Of a stretch of DNA of 64,000 bases, positions 25,541 through 38,411 are shown piece after piece. Every line of letters begins with the position of its first letter. Position 1 is the first letter of the stretch. Below the pieces are notes generated by a model. It was not told the origin of the DNA, made no database searches, and worked only from the letters and a program-made list of their open reading frames with translations. A program made the translations under genes and the position numbers. This stretch comes from Apostichopus japonicus. Taxonomy: Eukaryota; Echinodermata; Holothuroidea; Aspidochirotida; Stichopodidae. The DNA is taken from positions 860,001 through 924,000 of the forward strand of contig NC_092573.1 of the NCBI RefSeq assembly GCF_037975245.1, given 5' to 3'.

Positions 25541-28500
25541 ATGTGCAAGTACCGATGACCTGTACACACAGATGCTGGTATATGTTACGGATGGAAGGTT
25601 TAATGGTCGACGAGACCATTAGAATGATAGTTTACTCTCATGTTAAGTACATAACATGAGCAGCATTTTTTACATCATCTTTATTTTGGACAGGCCTCAT
25701 AACACAGGAGAAGGATTTATTCATCTAAAAAAATGTTGAAAGGAATGTTGAGCAAATATCATAAATATGTAAGTGTGTTGATCATCGACTTCAGATTAAT
25801 ATATCTTTTTTTTAAATTTAAATTTAACTCCTAATTCTATAACGACCACGATCACTTACCATTGACTCATTCTGTGACACGTGCATAGCCCCCCACCCTC
25901 ATGACCTAGATTCTAACTAAGTACACTTGGGAATGAGGAACTTCATCGACTGAGTTAACATATTAGTTAAGCAAACAGCAGCTCTCTCTCTCTCTACATG
26001 TCCATTCCTCATTTCAAGGAGGCTGCAAATAATTCCACGTCTCTGCTTACAATCACCCACCCACATTCTTCTTCTTCTTTTCATTTTATTTTACTCTCCT
26101 TCCTCTTCTCCCAACTTTTAATTTCTTCTTCTTTGTTTGATTTTCATCTCACTCTTTATAGACTTCTCAAATTCTCAGAAGACACTCACCTTCTTCTTCT
26201 TTCATCTTTTTTTTTTTTGCTCTCACTCCCTTTTCGCAACAAAGAACAACTTTCTAATGGGACAGTCACAAATCAGTATAAACGGAAGATTCCAATCAAC
26301 GCGCTATGAGGACGGCCGGGTTTTCCGAGGATGTCTTTCTTTTGCACAATACATTTTAATCTCCCCCCCCCCCCTTCTCCCTATCCTAACCAAATAGCCA
26401 AATTTTCTGAACAAATAAAAGCCAGCATGACACCTGCTTAATGCGATACTTGAACTCAAGCAGTGTCGAGTCTGCTCTTCTTACGGAGAGCACCATCTAA
26501 GAAAACGGCATGCCGTCTACGAGGATGACGACAAATGTCGCTGCTGCTGCTGCGAGCTGAATTATTTCAAATTTAATCAGAGCTTGCGAATGGTTTTTGT
26601 CATCATTTGACAGCTTTATCTCAACCAAAGCTATCAAAAATCGCCGAAGGTAGATTCAGTTTTTTGCACATCGTGATAACGGATGGTACAAAAACCTGTA
26701 ACAGTGATCTGGGTACCGTACCCTGCCTGAATGGATTAATAACACACAGATAGATAGACACAACCACACCAGGAAGAGAGAGTTTTAGAAAATCTGAAAA
26801 TTTACACAGCTTTTCCTTTTTATCACTCAGTCACATTCATATTAAAGTCAAATCTCTATAGTTCATCTTCGTCTGGTTTATCAATGACGTGGCTTCATCG
26901 ACCTTTACCTGGGTCCACGCTATTTAAGAAATCTTTCTTTCATTTGTATGCCATGTAAATGCTATCCGATAATTTATGACACACAACTTTACTCCTCAAA
27001 CTATTAATATTAAGCTTATTGAATCATTGTGTGAAAGTTCAATGATTGCAAGAATTAACCAAACTAGATCATCGAAACAAGTTTGCTAATGAAGAACTGA
27101 TGATCATGAGAAACAGCAAGTAAAACATACAAACAAACAATTGCTGATGTTAAAAAGTATTATCAATCAGGTTTTGTAATATTGATAACAATCAAAAATA
27201 TTACTTATCCAATCGGAAGTTATGAAAGGAAACATAAGAAGCTAACACATCAGATTTTCAAACAGATGCAAGATTTTTAATGTAAGATCTATATTTGACA
27301 TCTGTCTCTCGTAGATGTACTTTCCTCCGGCAACACACATATTTTTTGTTTGAGTTTTGCTGGTGTAAAGTATCTATTTGCAGAGCTACCCGTCGTCCTC
27401 TCATAAACAATACCCAATTCTGACTGTAAACCACTTAACCCCACCCTTGGCAGTTAACAATATGGTCAACCACACCAAGGAAAAAATATCAACTGTTGAA
27501 AACTGGTTCAAAGGACCTTTGACGGAGAACATGTAAGAACATAGGGGTGGTGTTAATTGGTATCTCAACAAACTTGAAACACACATACTTGAAAAGCTTT
27601 TAATGTTGTTTGCAGATACTAGATGGCGAACGGGTAGCTTGTCATACAACGTGTGATAGATCACAGCTCCAAGGGGGAAAAAAGAAAAGAAACAAACACA
27701 TCGTGTTGGGTCATAGTACAGGATTTAAAACAGGTACAGTGGTACAATCAGTTATGATAGTTAATTAATGCTAATTACAGATATACAGGTAACGAGAAGC
27801 TTTGTAAATGAGAAAGACAAACAGTGACTGATATATCGAGCAGACTGCAAGAGTGTTTTCAAAAATAATTTACAATATTAAGGCTTCCGAAGAAAGTTAA
27901 AATATTACATGTACTTGTAGGTAATTTACAAAATTAAAAATCTCAAGAAGTCGGGGAAAACATCGCCGAAAGTGAGTAGCTCTAATGAAAGTGAAAGGCT
28001 GCATTTTTTTAAAACAAGAGTAGAACTTTGGCGACTGTATGATACGGTTTTTGTTTTCCTTTTAAAAAAGAAAGTCAAGATGCAAGTGTCTCCTAGTGCG
28101 ATGGCCATTTATCATTTCATCGTTTTGTTGGCAAGAAAAGTTGATGCGTTTCTCCTTCGCTAATATAGATCTTCTTTGATTGATTCTGTTTGAAAAATTT
28201 CATAATCGAGCTATGGATTCACTGGAATTAGACAAAACTCTGTGACATGAATAGGATACCCAAGAAAACATGTATGGTCAATATATAGAAATAAGTTGTG
28301 AGGCCACGTTCTACAATCTTTCATAGCACTTTTGACATTAAACTTCACCAGAATAACATGTTTTTAATTTGATCATAAGCTTCCTAGTAGATTTTTAACC
28401 TTTTTTTTTTTTCGTTTTTGAATTTCCTTGTTATCCATTCCCTAGTACAATTAACCTGAATTTCCATAATTTGCACAAATTTGCATTTGTGTGAGCAATG

Positions 28501-30055
28501 TCGGGCACTGTGCAAAACAATCTGGTTTTGCACAACAGAATAGGGTACATTACATGACCTGATAAACTTTGTGTCATACTTTACGTGGAAAATAACTTCC
28601 TAGGTTTACTAGGTAGATCTGCGGATAAATTATTCATAATGCCTATCTCTGTCATTGTCTTCCTCTGACCCATTATAAACAGAGAGGATGACAAATTCTC
28701 TGCCTGTAAAGGCATCTATTCTTTCATCAAATGGCATCCAATTGTAAACGGAGAAATTCTAATAGTTTTCAGCAGGTCCGACCAATGATCCCAAGGGATA
28801 TTTAGGTAGAGACCCTTAAGCCTCTTGGCTCAAATAGGAACATCCCCTGCAGTAATGTCAAACAAACGGGACTCCATCACGCTCGCTGCATGGAAGCAAA
28901 GCATGCTGCAGTTACATGCAACAGAGCGGGCTTGTCCTAATCTTACTGCTAAAGCCCTCCAATGCAAAATTATTAAACTGGGATGATTCAAAACTTGATC
29001 TGAACTGTAATATTAACGTCAATTGTCTACAGAGCTTTGGATATGAAAGAGACAGAACATGTCCATCGTATGGCAAACTTGAAGAATTTCACTGGATGCT
29101 TTAGATTGTTCAAGGAGTGTAAAATATTGTATCATCATCTGATTGCTACTGATATTACCACTGACCCGAATGGCCCATCATGTTAAAAGAAAAAAGCCTT
29201 GTCCTCAAGATATGATCATCAAATGTAGGGATGGGGCTGTTGGGGGGGGTGGGAAAGAAAAAAACATTGGGATGGAAGCCTTCAGAATATTAAAATCATT
29301 AAGTTAAACCATATTTAAATATTAAAATTAAGGTTTCTTCCGCGGTTTTTTCCACCCCCAAAAGAAACCTGCGAACCCTGAATATTTATATGAAAAGGAT
29401 ACATTTTCATAAAAGTCTAATTGCAGAGAACATTGACAGCTAAGCAAACATTTCAAATGCATCAGGTTTCAATGATACAATCAATAAGAAGATTATAATA
29501 GCCTAAGTAGAGCTTTTGAAGAGCATTTGCCAAGATGACATCACACTGTGATCCAACATCCTGCAGTAGTTGGAGGTTTAGCCAGTTAAACTATGTTGCA
29601 TTCAACCAACCACATCTGGAGTTAGGGGCAAGATATCGAGATGGGGTTTCAACTAGCAATGTGGAATATTTTTCTCTTCAATATAAGGTTCAAATTGTTA
29701 GCCACCAGAAAACCCTTTTAATTTAATTTTCAAAGTTTAATATCTTGGCAATGTAAACAAGATATCATGACATGGATGGACTTTTGGGTTGCTTTATTAC
29801 TTAGACTTGCTGTGTACTAGTTTTAATGTATATTTGTGCATCTGTAACAATGTTATCCCTTCATTAAAACAATTTGTCTTTCTTAAAGCACATTCGGTTT
29901 TATACAGTAGGAAGGCTGCGGATTGGCGGAGGAACAGTCTTTCAATATAAAGAGAGCAATGGCCAAACCAAAATGGGAGATTAATAATATTCTCTTTCAG
30001 TTTATTTATTTTCATTTTACAGTACAACAATCTCATTGATGGACTATTAGAGATC
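25541..30055. other. Non-genic stretch with possible conserved element
   Basis: No supported exon. Contains a CT/TTC-rich stretch (26050-26230), a CTG run (26540-26554) next to homeodomain/TALE-like sites, and a poly-C run (26364-26374). Confidence 0.5.
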
Positions 30056-30060
30056 TGTCA

Positions 30061-30066
30061 TTTATT
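30061..30066 (-). terminator. AATAAA polyadenylation signal after terminal exon candidate
   Basis: AATAAA on the minus strand, 52 bases downstream of the TAA at 30118-30120. The spacing is what a short 3' UTR would show. In AT-rich DNA this hexamer is common, so it only supports the exon call and does not prove it. Confidence 0.35.
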
Positions 30067-30117
30067 AACGACCTTTGACACTGACCATGGGGCTGGAGGG
30101 CAGAGTTAAATAACACC

Positions 30118-30249
30118 TTAACCTAGCTTGTAGCGCCCTCCAGGTAAACTTATCTCTTTTAAAGCCATCAGGAGACTCTCCTTGTCGTCAACTGGCACTC
30201 TTTTCCAGATGTTCTGCACCCATATAGCCTGGAGCAAAGGATGAGCAAT
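30118..30249 (-). CDS. Candidate terminal exon, gene not identified
   Basis: On the minus strand, acceptor catctgttgtgtag is followed by 43 open codons and TAA. The peptide starts IAHPLLQAIWVQNIWKRVPV and continues DDKESLLMALKEISLPGGRY, ending KLG. It has protein-like composition: two tryptophans, amphipathic spacing, few low-complexity codons. An AATAAA lies 52 bases past the stop. Only phase 0 gives the full length. That phase is compatible with splicing from the SCAPER exon ending at 59058, but not directly from the 58-bp candidate at 56373. It could be a diverged or alternative SCAPER end, or the 3' exon of an unrelated gene. I do not recognise the family. Confidence 0.45.
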   Translation of the reverse strand: MAHPLLQAIWVQNIWKRVPVDDKESLLMALKEISLPGGRYKLG

Positions 30250-30259
30250 CTACACAACA

Positions 30260-31440
30260 GATGACAAGCTATTTACACAAAACAGAATCATAAGCTCCCC
30301 CCCCCCCCAACACCAACCCCACAAAACACAGTAGCAAAAGATTGACTGTTCCCAAAAAGATGATATCATCTATATACATGATATGAAGAGTGAGGTGTTG
30401 TATGCTTGCCCTAATATGAGCTGGTATGCCAGAGTAAACATTGCCTCAAGGGTTATTTTTTTGTTACTTGTCTCCCCAGGCTGACCTTAGTTCAAGCCCC
30501 CTTGGATCAACTTTGTTACTTTTTGAGAGCTTCATAAACAAGAGTTACTGCACCCTTCATGAAAGTCAAGGTTGAGCAAAAAAGCAAAACAAGACCTGGG
30601 TAAATGATCGAGCTATATAGCCAGAAAAAAAAACAGTAAAAAAAAATACTACACACCAAACGAAAACAGATTCAAAATATAATATAATTTATATACTGAC
30701 TGGAGGTTCTGTAGAAAGCAAAAGAAACAGTTTTAGACTTAGTTTACAGTATAATTTTGACAAAAGTTTAAAAGACACATCCACAATTCCCCTCAACCCC
30801 CCCCCCCCCCCACATTTTTGGAGCATGAGAGTTTGTCAAAGCTTATTATGTTTCAACTTTCATTTCAACAATCAAGAAATTAACTACCATTTGAAATTTT
30901 GAATCATGGTTTGTTGGGCTTGCCTGCAAAAATTATTTCTGTAATATAAGAGGCTGGTCACAAACATCTTCTCAAAATGGGATGCACTTTCACCATTATC
31001 AGCTCATTTTCAACATTCTATCAAAATAACCTAGGAAATAGTGTTTTCTTACGCGTTTAATTATTTAAGATATTAACAAACAGTATCCTGGTGAAAGTCT
31101 ACCAAATCTAATGTGACAAAACTTGATCAATTATGTTCGTTTGTCATTTCAAAGAAAGGAAGGAAGGGATGAAAAAACAAGTCTCTACCTCAAAGGGGAT
31201 ATGAAGAATCTTTTAGATGCCGTTACTTAAAACGCCATGGGTGGGAAGGGTGGCCATGGATAATAATAATTTTCAGTGACATTGGAACATCACACACCGC
31301 TGGAACATGGCCTCCTATCTCACACCAATGTTTGGGTCCCTTTGGTCATACTTGAATTAAAATGTTTTGAGGATGGTAGTGGCACTGTGCCTGATTGGAA
31401 AAGTCTGAGCATGAGTGAGTGACCATTATTGAACTCTCCA
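30260..31440. other. Non-genic stretch
   Basis: Immediately upstream (minus sense) of the terminal exon candidate. I found no adjoining exon. Contains poly-C runs at 30297-30308 and 30799-30812. Confidence 0.5.
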
Positions 31441-31443
31441 GCA

Positions 31444-31535
31444 TATCTGTTGATACTAATGAGTTCAATTATGTCACTTTGAATGTTTATATCTGTTGAT
31501 ACTAACGAGTTCAATTATGTCACTTTGAATGTTTA
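31444..31535. repeat. 46-bp tandem duplication
   Basis: Two consecutive copies of a unit starting tatctgttgatactaa and ending cactttgaatgttta, differing at about one base (aatgag versus aacgag). Confidence 0.92.
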
Positions 31536-32259
31536 AACAGCCTTAATCACCCTTGTGATTTAACGATAATAAATGGATCAAGACACCACAATGTTGGATA
31601 AACCAAAAATAATCATAAAAAAAAATAGTAGTGCTACTACAGCCCTTTTAACATTATAAACTCCTTATCATGACTAACCTAAACCAATGGCATGGCAAAT
31701 CCCTGATATCTGACAACAGCAGCGTACTTACACATGACTCACGATTCACATGCAACAGTGTATCGACCAATGCAAAGAGGGCACTACATAGAAATTAGCT
31801 GTATCGAGGATGACAAGGTCAAGATGATATATATATCACTGTGTCTAGCTTGATATGAGGAGCTGCATGTAAATCATTACCAGCTACTACTACCACTACA
31901 CCACAGCCCCTCTGCAATGAGACATGTTTACTGAGAAGATGTGTAATTAAATTAAAAAAAAACATGTGAAGAAGATACTTTTGGGACATGTATCATTTTT
32001 ACTTAAAATCAATCATAATCAAGGGATAAATGCAGATGGATTTTTGTGCCATAATTTCAACTAATTCGTATTAAATATTAAATATATCATCAATAATATT
32101 CAACATAACGCGTGATTCTTCACTGATATTGCAATGTGTAAACTTTAGGTAAACTGGTACAGTTCAATAACACTTTAATAGAAAATAAATTCCTTTTTTT
32201 GGGGGCAAAGTTTTGAATTAGTTAAAACTTTTAAATAACGAATTAACGACTCAGTCTAA
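31536..32259. other. Non-genic stretch
   Basis: AT-rich unique sequence. Nothing gene-like seen. Confidence 0.55.
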
Positions 32260-32904
32260 CGAGTCATTCTAAAATTGCTTCCAGGGTTATTATTATTATA
32301 ATTTATCAGTGAACAAACATTTTTTTCAACTCAATGGAAGTTAAAAAGACTCTGCCAGCTCTGTGTTAAATGCGCCTCCCTCATTTTGAACTTTAGAGAC
32401 ACTACTGTATATTGGATCCGTTGTCATTGATATACCTCTCCCCAGAGTATTATAGTTACACATCTTTGTACTGTGGGCACAGCATACTATATCCAATCAT
32501 ACAAATTACATTGCAATACACCACCCATCCACACTGTTATAACTTAATATCTGACTACCTTCTCCTCACCCGTAATTAATGGAAGTGATCTCTCCATTAA
32601 CTGTCTCAATAGAGAGACTACACACATCTTTCAAAGCCTCTCAAGTTGACCTGTTCCAGAGATATACATCTGAGGATTTTATCATTACAGATCTATCCTG
32701 TAGTCATCATATTGATGCAATTCATGTCATGGATAATAATATTATAAAGTTATGACAAATTGACACTGATATGATATGTTCTTTCAATCCACTGTTAACA
32801 GTACACAGTCTGTCTTTCGGTCAATCATCTATGGATGTTGGACATCAATGTGACATGCAGTCACACAGTGACAGTCACACAAATCTACAATTTTTTGGCA
32901 ATAT
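32260..32904. repeat. 645-bp tandem duplication, copy 1
   Basis: Starts cgagtcattctaaaattgct and ends ttttttggcaatat. Repeated at an offset of 651 bases, with only tctatt between copies. I saw no difference between copies by eye. Non-coding in both. Either a very recent duplication or two haplotypes joined in assembly. Confidence 0.95.
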
Positions 32905-32910
32905 TCTATT

Positions 32911-33555
32911 CGAGTCATTCTAAAATTGCTTCCAGGGTTATTATTATTATAATTTATCAGTGAACAAACATTTTTTTCAACTCAATGGAAGTTAAAAAGA
33001 CTCTGCCAGCTCTGTGTTAAATGCGCCTCCCTCATTTTGAACTTTAGAGACACTACTGTATATTGGATCCGTTGTCATTGATATACCTCTCCCCAGAGTA
33101 TTATAGTTACACATCTTTGTACTGTGGGCACAGCATACTATATCCAATCATACAAATTACATTGCAATACACCACCCATCCACACTGTTATAACTTAATA
33201 TCTGACTACCTTCTCCTCACCCGTAATTAATGGAAGTGATCTCTCCATTAACTGTCTCAATAGAGAGACTACACACATCTTTCAAAGCCTCTCAAGTTGA
33301 CCTGTTCCAGAGATATACATCTGAGGATTTTATCATTACAGATCTATCCTGTAGTCATCATATTGATGCAATTCATGTCATGGATAATAATATTATAAAG
33401 TTATGACAAATTGACACTGATATGATATGTTCTTTCAATCCACTGTTAACAGTACACAGTCTGTCTTTCGGTCAATCATCTATGGATGTTGGACATCAAT
33501 GTGACATGCAGTCACACAGTGACAGTCACACAAATCTACAATTTTTTGGCAATAT
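32911..33555. repeat. 645-bp tandem duplication, copy 2
   Basis: Second copy of the unit at 32260-32904, apparently identical along its length. After it the sequence departs into a TCTCCCC-rich stretch with a short open frame that has no support as a gene. Confidence 0.95.
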
Positions 33556-34440
33556 GGATTTTTATACCTCTCCCCCCCCCCTCCTTTCCATCCTCTTCTT
33601 CACCCCTCGGTTGCTACCCATGGCGCAATGAAACATAAGCGATACCCTTTTACAAATTTATTTCAAGCCCTGTGATGATTACTTCATACAAGATGTATTT
33701 AATATTACTAACAAATGCAATTGGTGCCTTTCAGCTTCTTAAATGTCTCTGATTTACATAAAAAATAAATAAGAAAAAAAAACAATAGAAATTTTGAAAC
33801 TTGGTTGACAACAAGTTATCACTAACTTGAAAAAAATTACATCACAATAATAAGAACATGTTAATACCAATAAAATATTTAAAATATACATTAATGATTT
33901 ATAAAGATATAAATATGTTCACCAAACTTATGCATCTTAGTATTGTACATACAAAGTCTTCCCACTGAGAAGAATACATCGGCATGTATATGAATTGTCT
34001 TAGATATTGAAGAGATATATGGAGATTATGAAAGTAAAATAATATAAATATATAAACGAGACAAACAAAAATTACTTTGAAACTGACTTAAAGGTCTTTG
34101 AACTATTTCTCACAATGGATACGATTTTAAAAATTGTCCCCATGGATTTTGAAAGTTGCCTCAGGCTACCAAATTGGCAGCTTTTATAGATTGGCTCACA
34201 AAAGAGCATACATGTGGAAAACACTTGGGAGAGAGCTCGGTCGACACCTCCCCCCCCCCCAAAAAAAAAAAAAACATGGGGACAATCTATAATTTATTCA
34301 AGAGCATTAAACTATAGCTTTCTATTATAGCTGAAGATAGATTAAAAGCACATTTGCTCTAATCATAATGTCTCTCTCAAAATCCCTGGACTCATAGAAA
34401 CAAACAGTAGATATATATACTTATATCTATAAATCTATAT
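33556..34440. other. Non-genic stretch
   Basis: Nothing gene-like seen. A poly-C run followed by poly-A lies at 34248-34274. Confidence 0.55.
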
Positions 34441-34452
34441 CTACATATACTT

Positions 34453-34500
34453 CGCTCTGAACACCGGACATAGAGCACTCTGCGCCAAGATAGACGCCAA
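34453..34500 (-). repeat. TA-linked 48-bp repeat motif, copy 1
   Basis: The reverse complement reads ttggcgtctatcttggcgca, then gagtgctctatgtccgg and ttcagagcg. The same motif occurs on the plus strand at 41532-41580 with a few changes. In both places the motif directly adjoins a (TA)n array on the same side, so array and motif behave as one dispersed repeat. Confidence 0.88.
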
Positions 34501-34501
34501 T

Positions 34502-34518
34502 CATATATAAATATATAA

Positions 34519-34580
<62 letters not shown>
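34502..34580. repeat. (TA)n microsatellite
   Basis: TATAAA-interrupted then pure TA alternation. Adjoins the TA-linked motif at 34453-34500. Confidence 0.95.
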
Positions 34581-34581
<1 letters not shown>

Positions 34582-35638
34582 TGTGTGTTCAAAGATAATT
34601 TCTAAACTCAAATGCTATATCAAATGTTTGAGGAACTGTTCAACTGAAATGCATCAATTAAACGGAACATAATTTACAGCTTTTCGATTTTAAGCATATT
34701 GTCATAAAACATAATTCATAAGAACTCATCGGAAAGCAAAGTGGATATGCAAACACTTTCTTTTTATTCATCTCTGTTACCAAGTCGGAACCCTACTACA
34801 AGAAGAGAGTCATCCTGATTGATGGCGCTCTTCCACTTTTCTATCAGCTAAGCTTCAGAAAACTATGTCACCAAACCACTCACTACAACAACATGTAGAG
34901 GTGTACGCTCTTTACTACTATTAAGTAGTACAGTTACAATCAATATATCATCTGCCTGTACAAGACAACAATCCATTTTTTAAAACAAGGGCAGTTCAAA
35001 ACAATTAAGAGCTTACAAATTGTAATTCATGTGACCAAACATGATCCTAAGCAATCGTCTCAAATTGCTCTAGGTAAACATCGTTCTTACATCTTAAAAT
35101 TAAGTTAAGGGTGATTTTTAATTCCGTACAACATCATTTGATACTATCAGGACGTATGTACAAATTTATGGAAGGGGAGTGAATGGAAAAAATAAGGTTG
35201 CCGATAGGTGAGGTGACTTGAGGTGGGGGGGGTAGGGGTCGATCAGGGTTGGTGTATTCTTGTGTATGTCTTTAATATTTAGTCTAATGTTTTAGCTTCC
35301 TCCATTAAATTATTCAAGTGGCTTGACCCAGCCTTTTTTGTGCAGCTCTTTTGTCCAGTGCTAAAATCTCTTCTGATTTGGTTTTTACACATCTGAACTG
35401 TCAGTATTTTCTGATACCGCAGTTCAATTTTCCTGATTCTCAACATTTATTTAAGTGTTGCCCTTGTATCTCATGTTGCAATAAATATATTATTTAAAAA
35501 AGGAACAGAAAATAATTGAACTGTATGCAGATTAAGTTTTGTCACTAATGTCTGATTTCTTGGTCTTAATATTGATAAGATTTTCATGAAAATTAAAAAG
35601 CAAATTAACAATATTAACAAATTAAATTATGAACCATG
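34581..35638. other. Non-genic stretch
   Basis: AT-rich unique sequence with a poly-G run at 35224-35231. No exon seen. Confidence 0.55.
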
Positions 35639-35875
35639 TTCTCATCTGTACAGTTTACCAAACACTTCCTGCTTCCATTACCACCACTGCTGTTAGCGCT
35701 ACTTAACATCCTGTTGCATAAAAGCTCCTTTGAGACAGTGATGAAAACTTAATTAATGTTTTTTTTTTTTCATTTCTTTTTTCCTTTTTTCTTGTGATGA
35801 ATTCTTCATCTGTACAGTGACTAATATTTCCAGCTATCATTACCACGCACTTCTGCTAACGCCACAGATTATCCG
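35639..35875. repeat. Diverged local duplication, about 65 bp at ~165 bp spacing
   Basis: The segment tcatctgtacagt, tccatta, ccaccactgctgttagcgct (about 35643-35702) is echoed at about 35808-35868 as tcatctgtacagt, atcattacc, cttctgctaacgcc. Clearly related but with many differences. Confidence 0.6.
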
Positions 35876-35964
35876 GAGCTGAATAAATGTGTTTTCATAA
35901 GATCGTATCTACATGATGAGTCGACAATGACTGCCCGCTTTTGCTTCTTTCATGTGCCAACGCA

Positions 35965-36018
35965 AATTGCACATTGGTTGTGCAATTCAACACTACTTGA
36001 TGACTTCTTCATTTGCAT
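35965..36018. promoter_or_regulatory. Candidate cis-regulatory cluster (C/EBP-like palindrome plus octamer)
   Basis: A perfect 9-bp inverted repeat, aattgcaca-ttggt-tgtgcaatt (35965-35987), resembles paired C/EBP half-sites. It lies 23 bases before a perfect POU octamer ATTTGCAT (36011-36018) that runs into TAA. The surrounding 35820-36500 is unique and complex. Motif matches alone are weak evidence. The SCAPER context makes it worth testing. Confidence 0.25.
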
Positions 36019-36029
36019 TAAACTGTAAC

Positions 36030-38400
36030 AGTATATTCCATTAAAATTCCGATATCTGACTGAATCCAGATATGCACTGCAGCCCTGGGCTCCTGTTCGG
36101 CTTGTCAAATACATGGTGTATAGCTATGGGCATGACGGGATCGATAAACCAAGCCAATGCTCCCCGCTCGCTTATACAAAGAGCTTGATTCAAGACTCTT
36201 TCCAGAGAATGCTACACTGCACAAGGCTTCGATCCAATCACACAAAACTCCTAATAAAACAATATTAAAAGGATTAGAGGCTTTCATTTGCTACCTCAAA
36301 CTTCCAGACTACTCTCCTGGCCACGTTCACTCGATTGGAAACCAAATCCGGTGAAAATATCTAAAGTGGATTAGCGAACTACCAGGGGAGAGTCATCGCA
36401 GGAATGAGATTACAAATTTGACATCATGATTACAAGACCAAACTTGATTAGAGAATCTTTTCTAACTTCAAATGACCTCCAGGGGCATTAATTGGAAGTT
36501 TTTTCCCCCTGCACTTTAAGGTAAAAAAAATCCCCAATTTTGACAAAAGACGAGTGAAAAAGGTAAATTAAAATGAAACCGATAGAAACACATCTCATAC
36601 AACACCACGATGAGAGTTTAAGGATGAGAGTCTACATTTCACATTGTCGTCGGAGGACCAAACGATTAATTTTGTCTGATTATCTTTACACTTGCATGAA
36701 AAGTTGTCGGTGATAACACTCAATGTCAACATACTAAACATACTTCCACTTAAGCTTTACTATGTATGAGGTGACCCAAATATGAAAGTCAGATAGAGTG
36801 TGATGTGTTACCCTAACTTTCACAATACAATCACTCCCCAGGTGTACACGTTAGCAGTTGTGTAAATGAAAGGAAGCCAGAGATAAACTGTGCTTTGATG
36901 CCCGAAACTTGCAACGATCATGGATGGGTGCGGACAATTTGGGCTTGCTTGCAATGCTATAAAAGGCCATTGCATGCTAGGAAAAAAAAGTGTCTGATAC
37001 TAGATCAACCATGTGACATTGTCAGTGTTTCTTCAGCTGGTTGTTACAGTGGTCTTACAGGTCTGTCTGATATTTTTGCCAGTCATAATAATTTACTTCA
37101 TTTCAGACACACACACACAAGAAAAATTACAAAATGATTATAGTGGTGTGGCTGAATTTGTTCTTCAATGCAACAACATGAAACAGGAAGTACTACAAAC
37201 ATATTTTCTGTTAGAATGTTTTGTTTATATATTGGAGTGCTAAAAACATCTGTTTGACATGGAAGTTACATTTGCATAATTTATAAAACCAAATGAAGAA
37301 CAAAAGAATGGATCAAACTTTGCTGGGGAAACAACATCAAATTGATTTTAATTATAAATACTCGCCTCATTTATGAATAGCCAAGTGGTTGTTACTGGTC
37401 ACATACAACTGCTTTTTAGAGTTAGACTGAAGGGACTATTCAGTGTTAAGTTTAAATATGAAATGGTTAATACAACCATACCGAAAATGCAGCTTTTTAA
37501 CATAGTCACTTAACGCGAGTCTCTGATGCTTTTGAGATGTTATCCTGAATGATTTACACTTGGAGATTAAAGAAGCAAAACTACCGTCTGTTAGAGCATG
37601 AATGATGGCCGTCTTGATTACGATGTTACGCTATGTTTTAGAGCTCGGAGAACATCTCCTATCCTAATATACACATACAACAGACATCTTCCTAATGGAC
37701 CGGGGGGTGCCTTATCACGTAATGCTACTTATGTGAAATTGCGAGAAACCCAGCGTAAAAGAAACCAAAACCAAAAAAACAACAAAAGAGAAAATGAAAA
37801 AAAAACCCTGGAATGATCCAAAACGGTCTTAAATCTTAGAAAGAAAACTTGATCAGAGCACAGACAGTCTTATACAGCTCATTGAAGATCGATATCACAC
37901 AAGAGCAATCCATTTTGAAAAGAGCAGGAAGTAAAAATTTATTTTTGCTATCACCCGGTGATATACACGGCCATAAATATCAGCCGACTCGTTCGTAGGA
38001 GTACATATATATCCTATCTGGCAACACAGGGCAAAAAGAGTAGAGAAATCTCTCGAGGAGAGAAAGTGAACATTTGACAGAGAAATTCTCTCAAGGAGAA
38101 AGTGAACATTTCACGGGAATTTACATGCCAATGTGACTGACGAGAAGACTAAGCACTCATTTTGAAAATGTTCGGTTCCAATATTCAAGGAAGTTAATAG
38201 ATGAATTGCATTGACTGTGAAAGATTTGAATAAAGGCAGATCAAACAGAAATTTATTCATACACTGGTCATAAAAACAAACGAAACAAAATATCAGAAAA
38301 GTTAGTAATGCCACGAAATACAATCACATCACTATGCTAACATTAGCCATATGTAACTATGTAACTGCATACAGTTTACAAAAATAGCAATGTTTATGGA
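36030..38400. other. Non-genic stretch
   Basis: No supported exon. Mostly unique sequence with an A-rich patch at 37765-37805. Confidence 0.5.
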
Positions 38401-38411
38401 TAGAATGCAAG

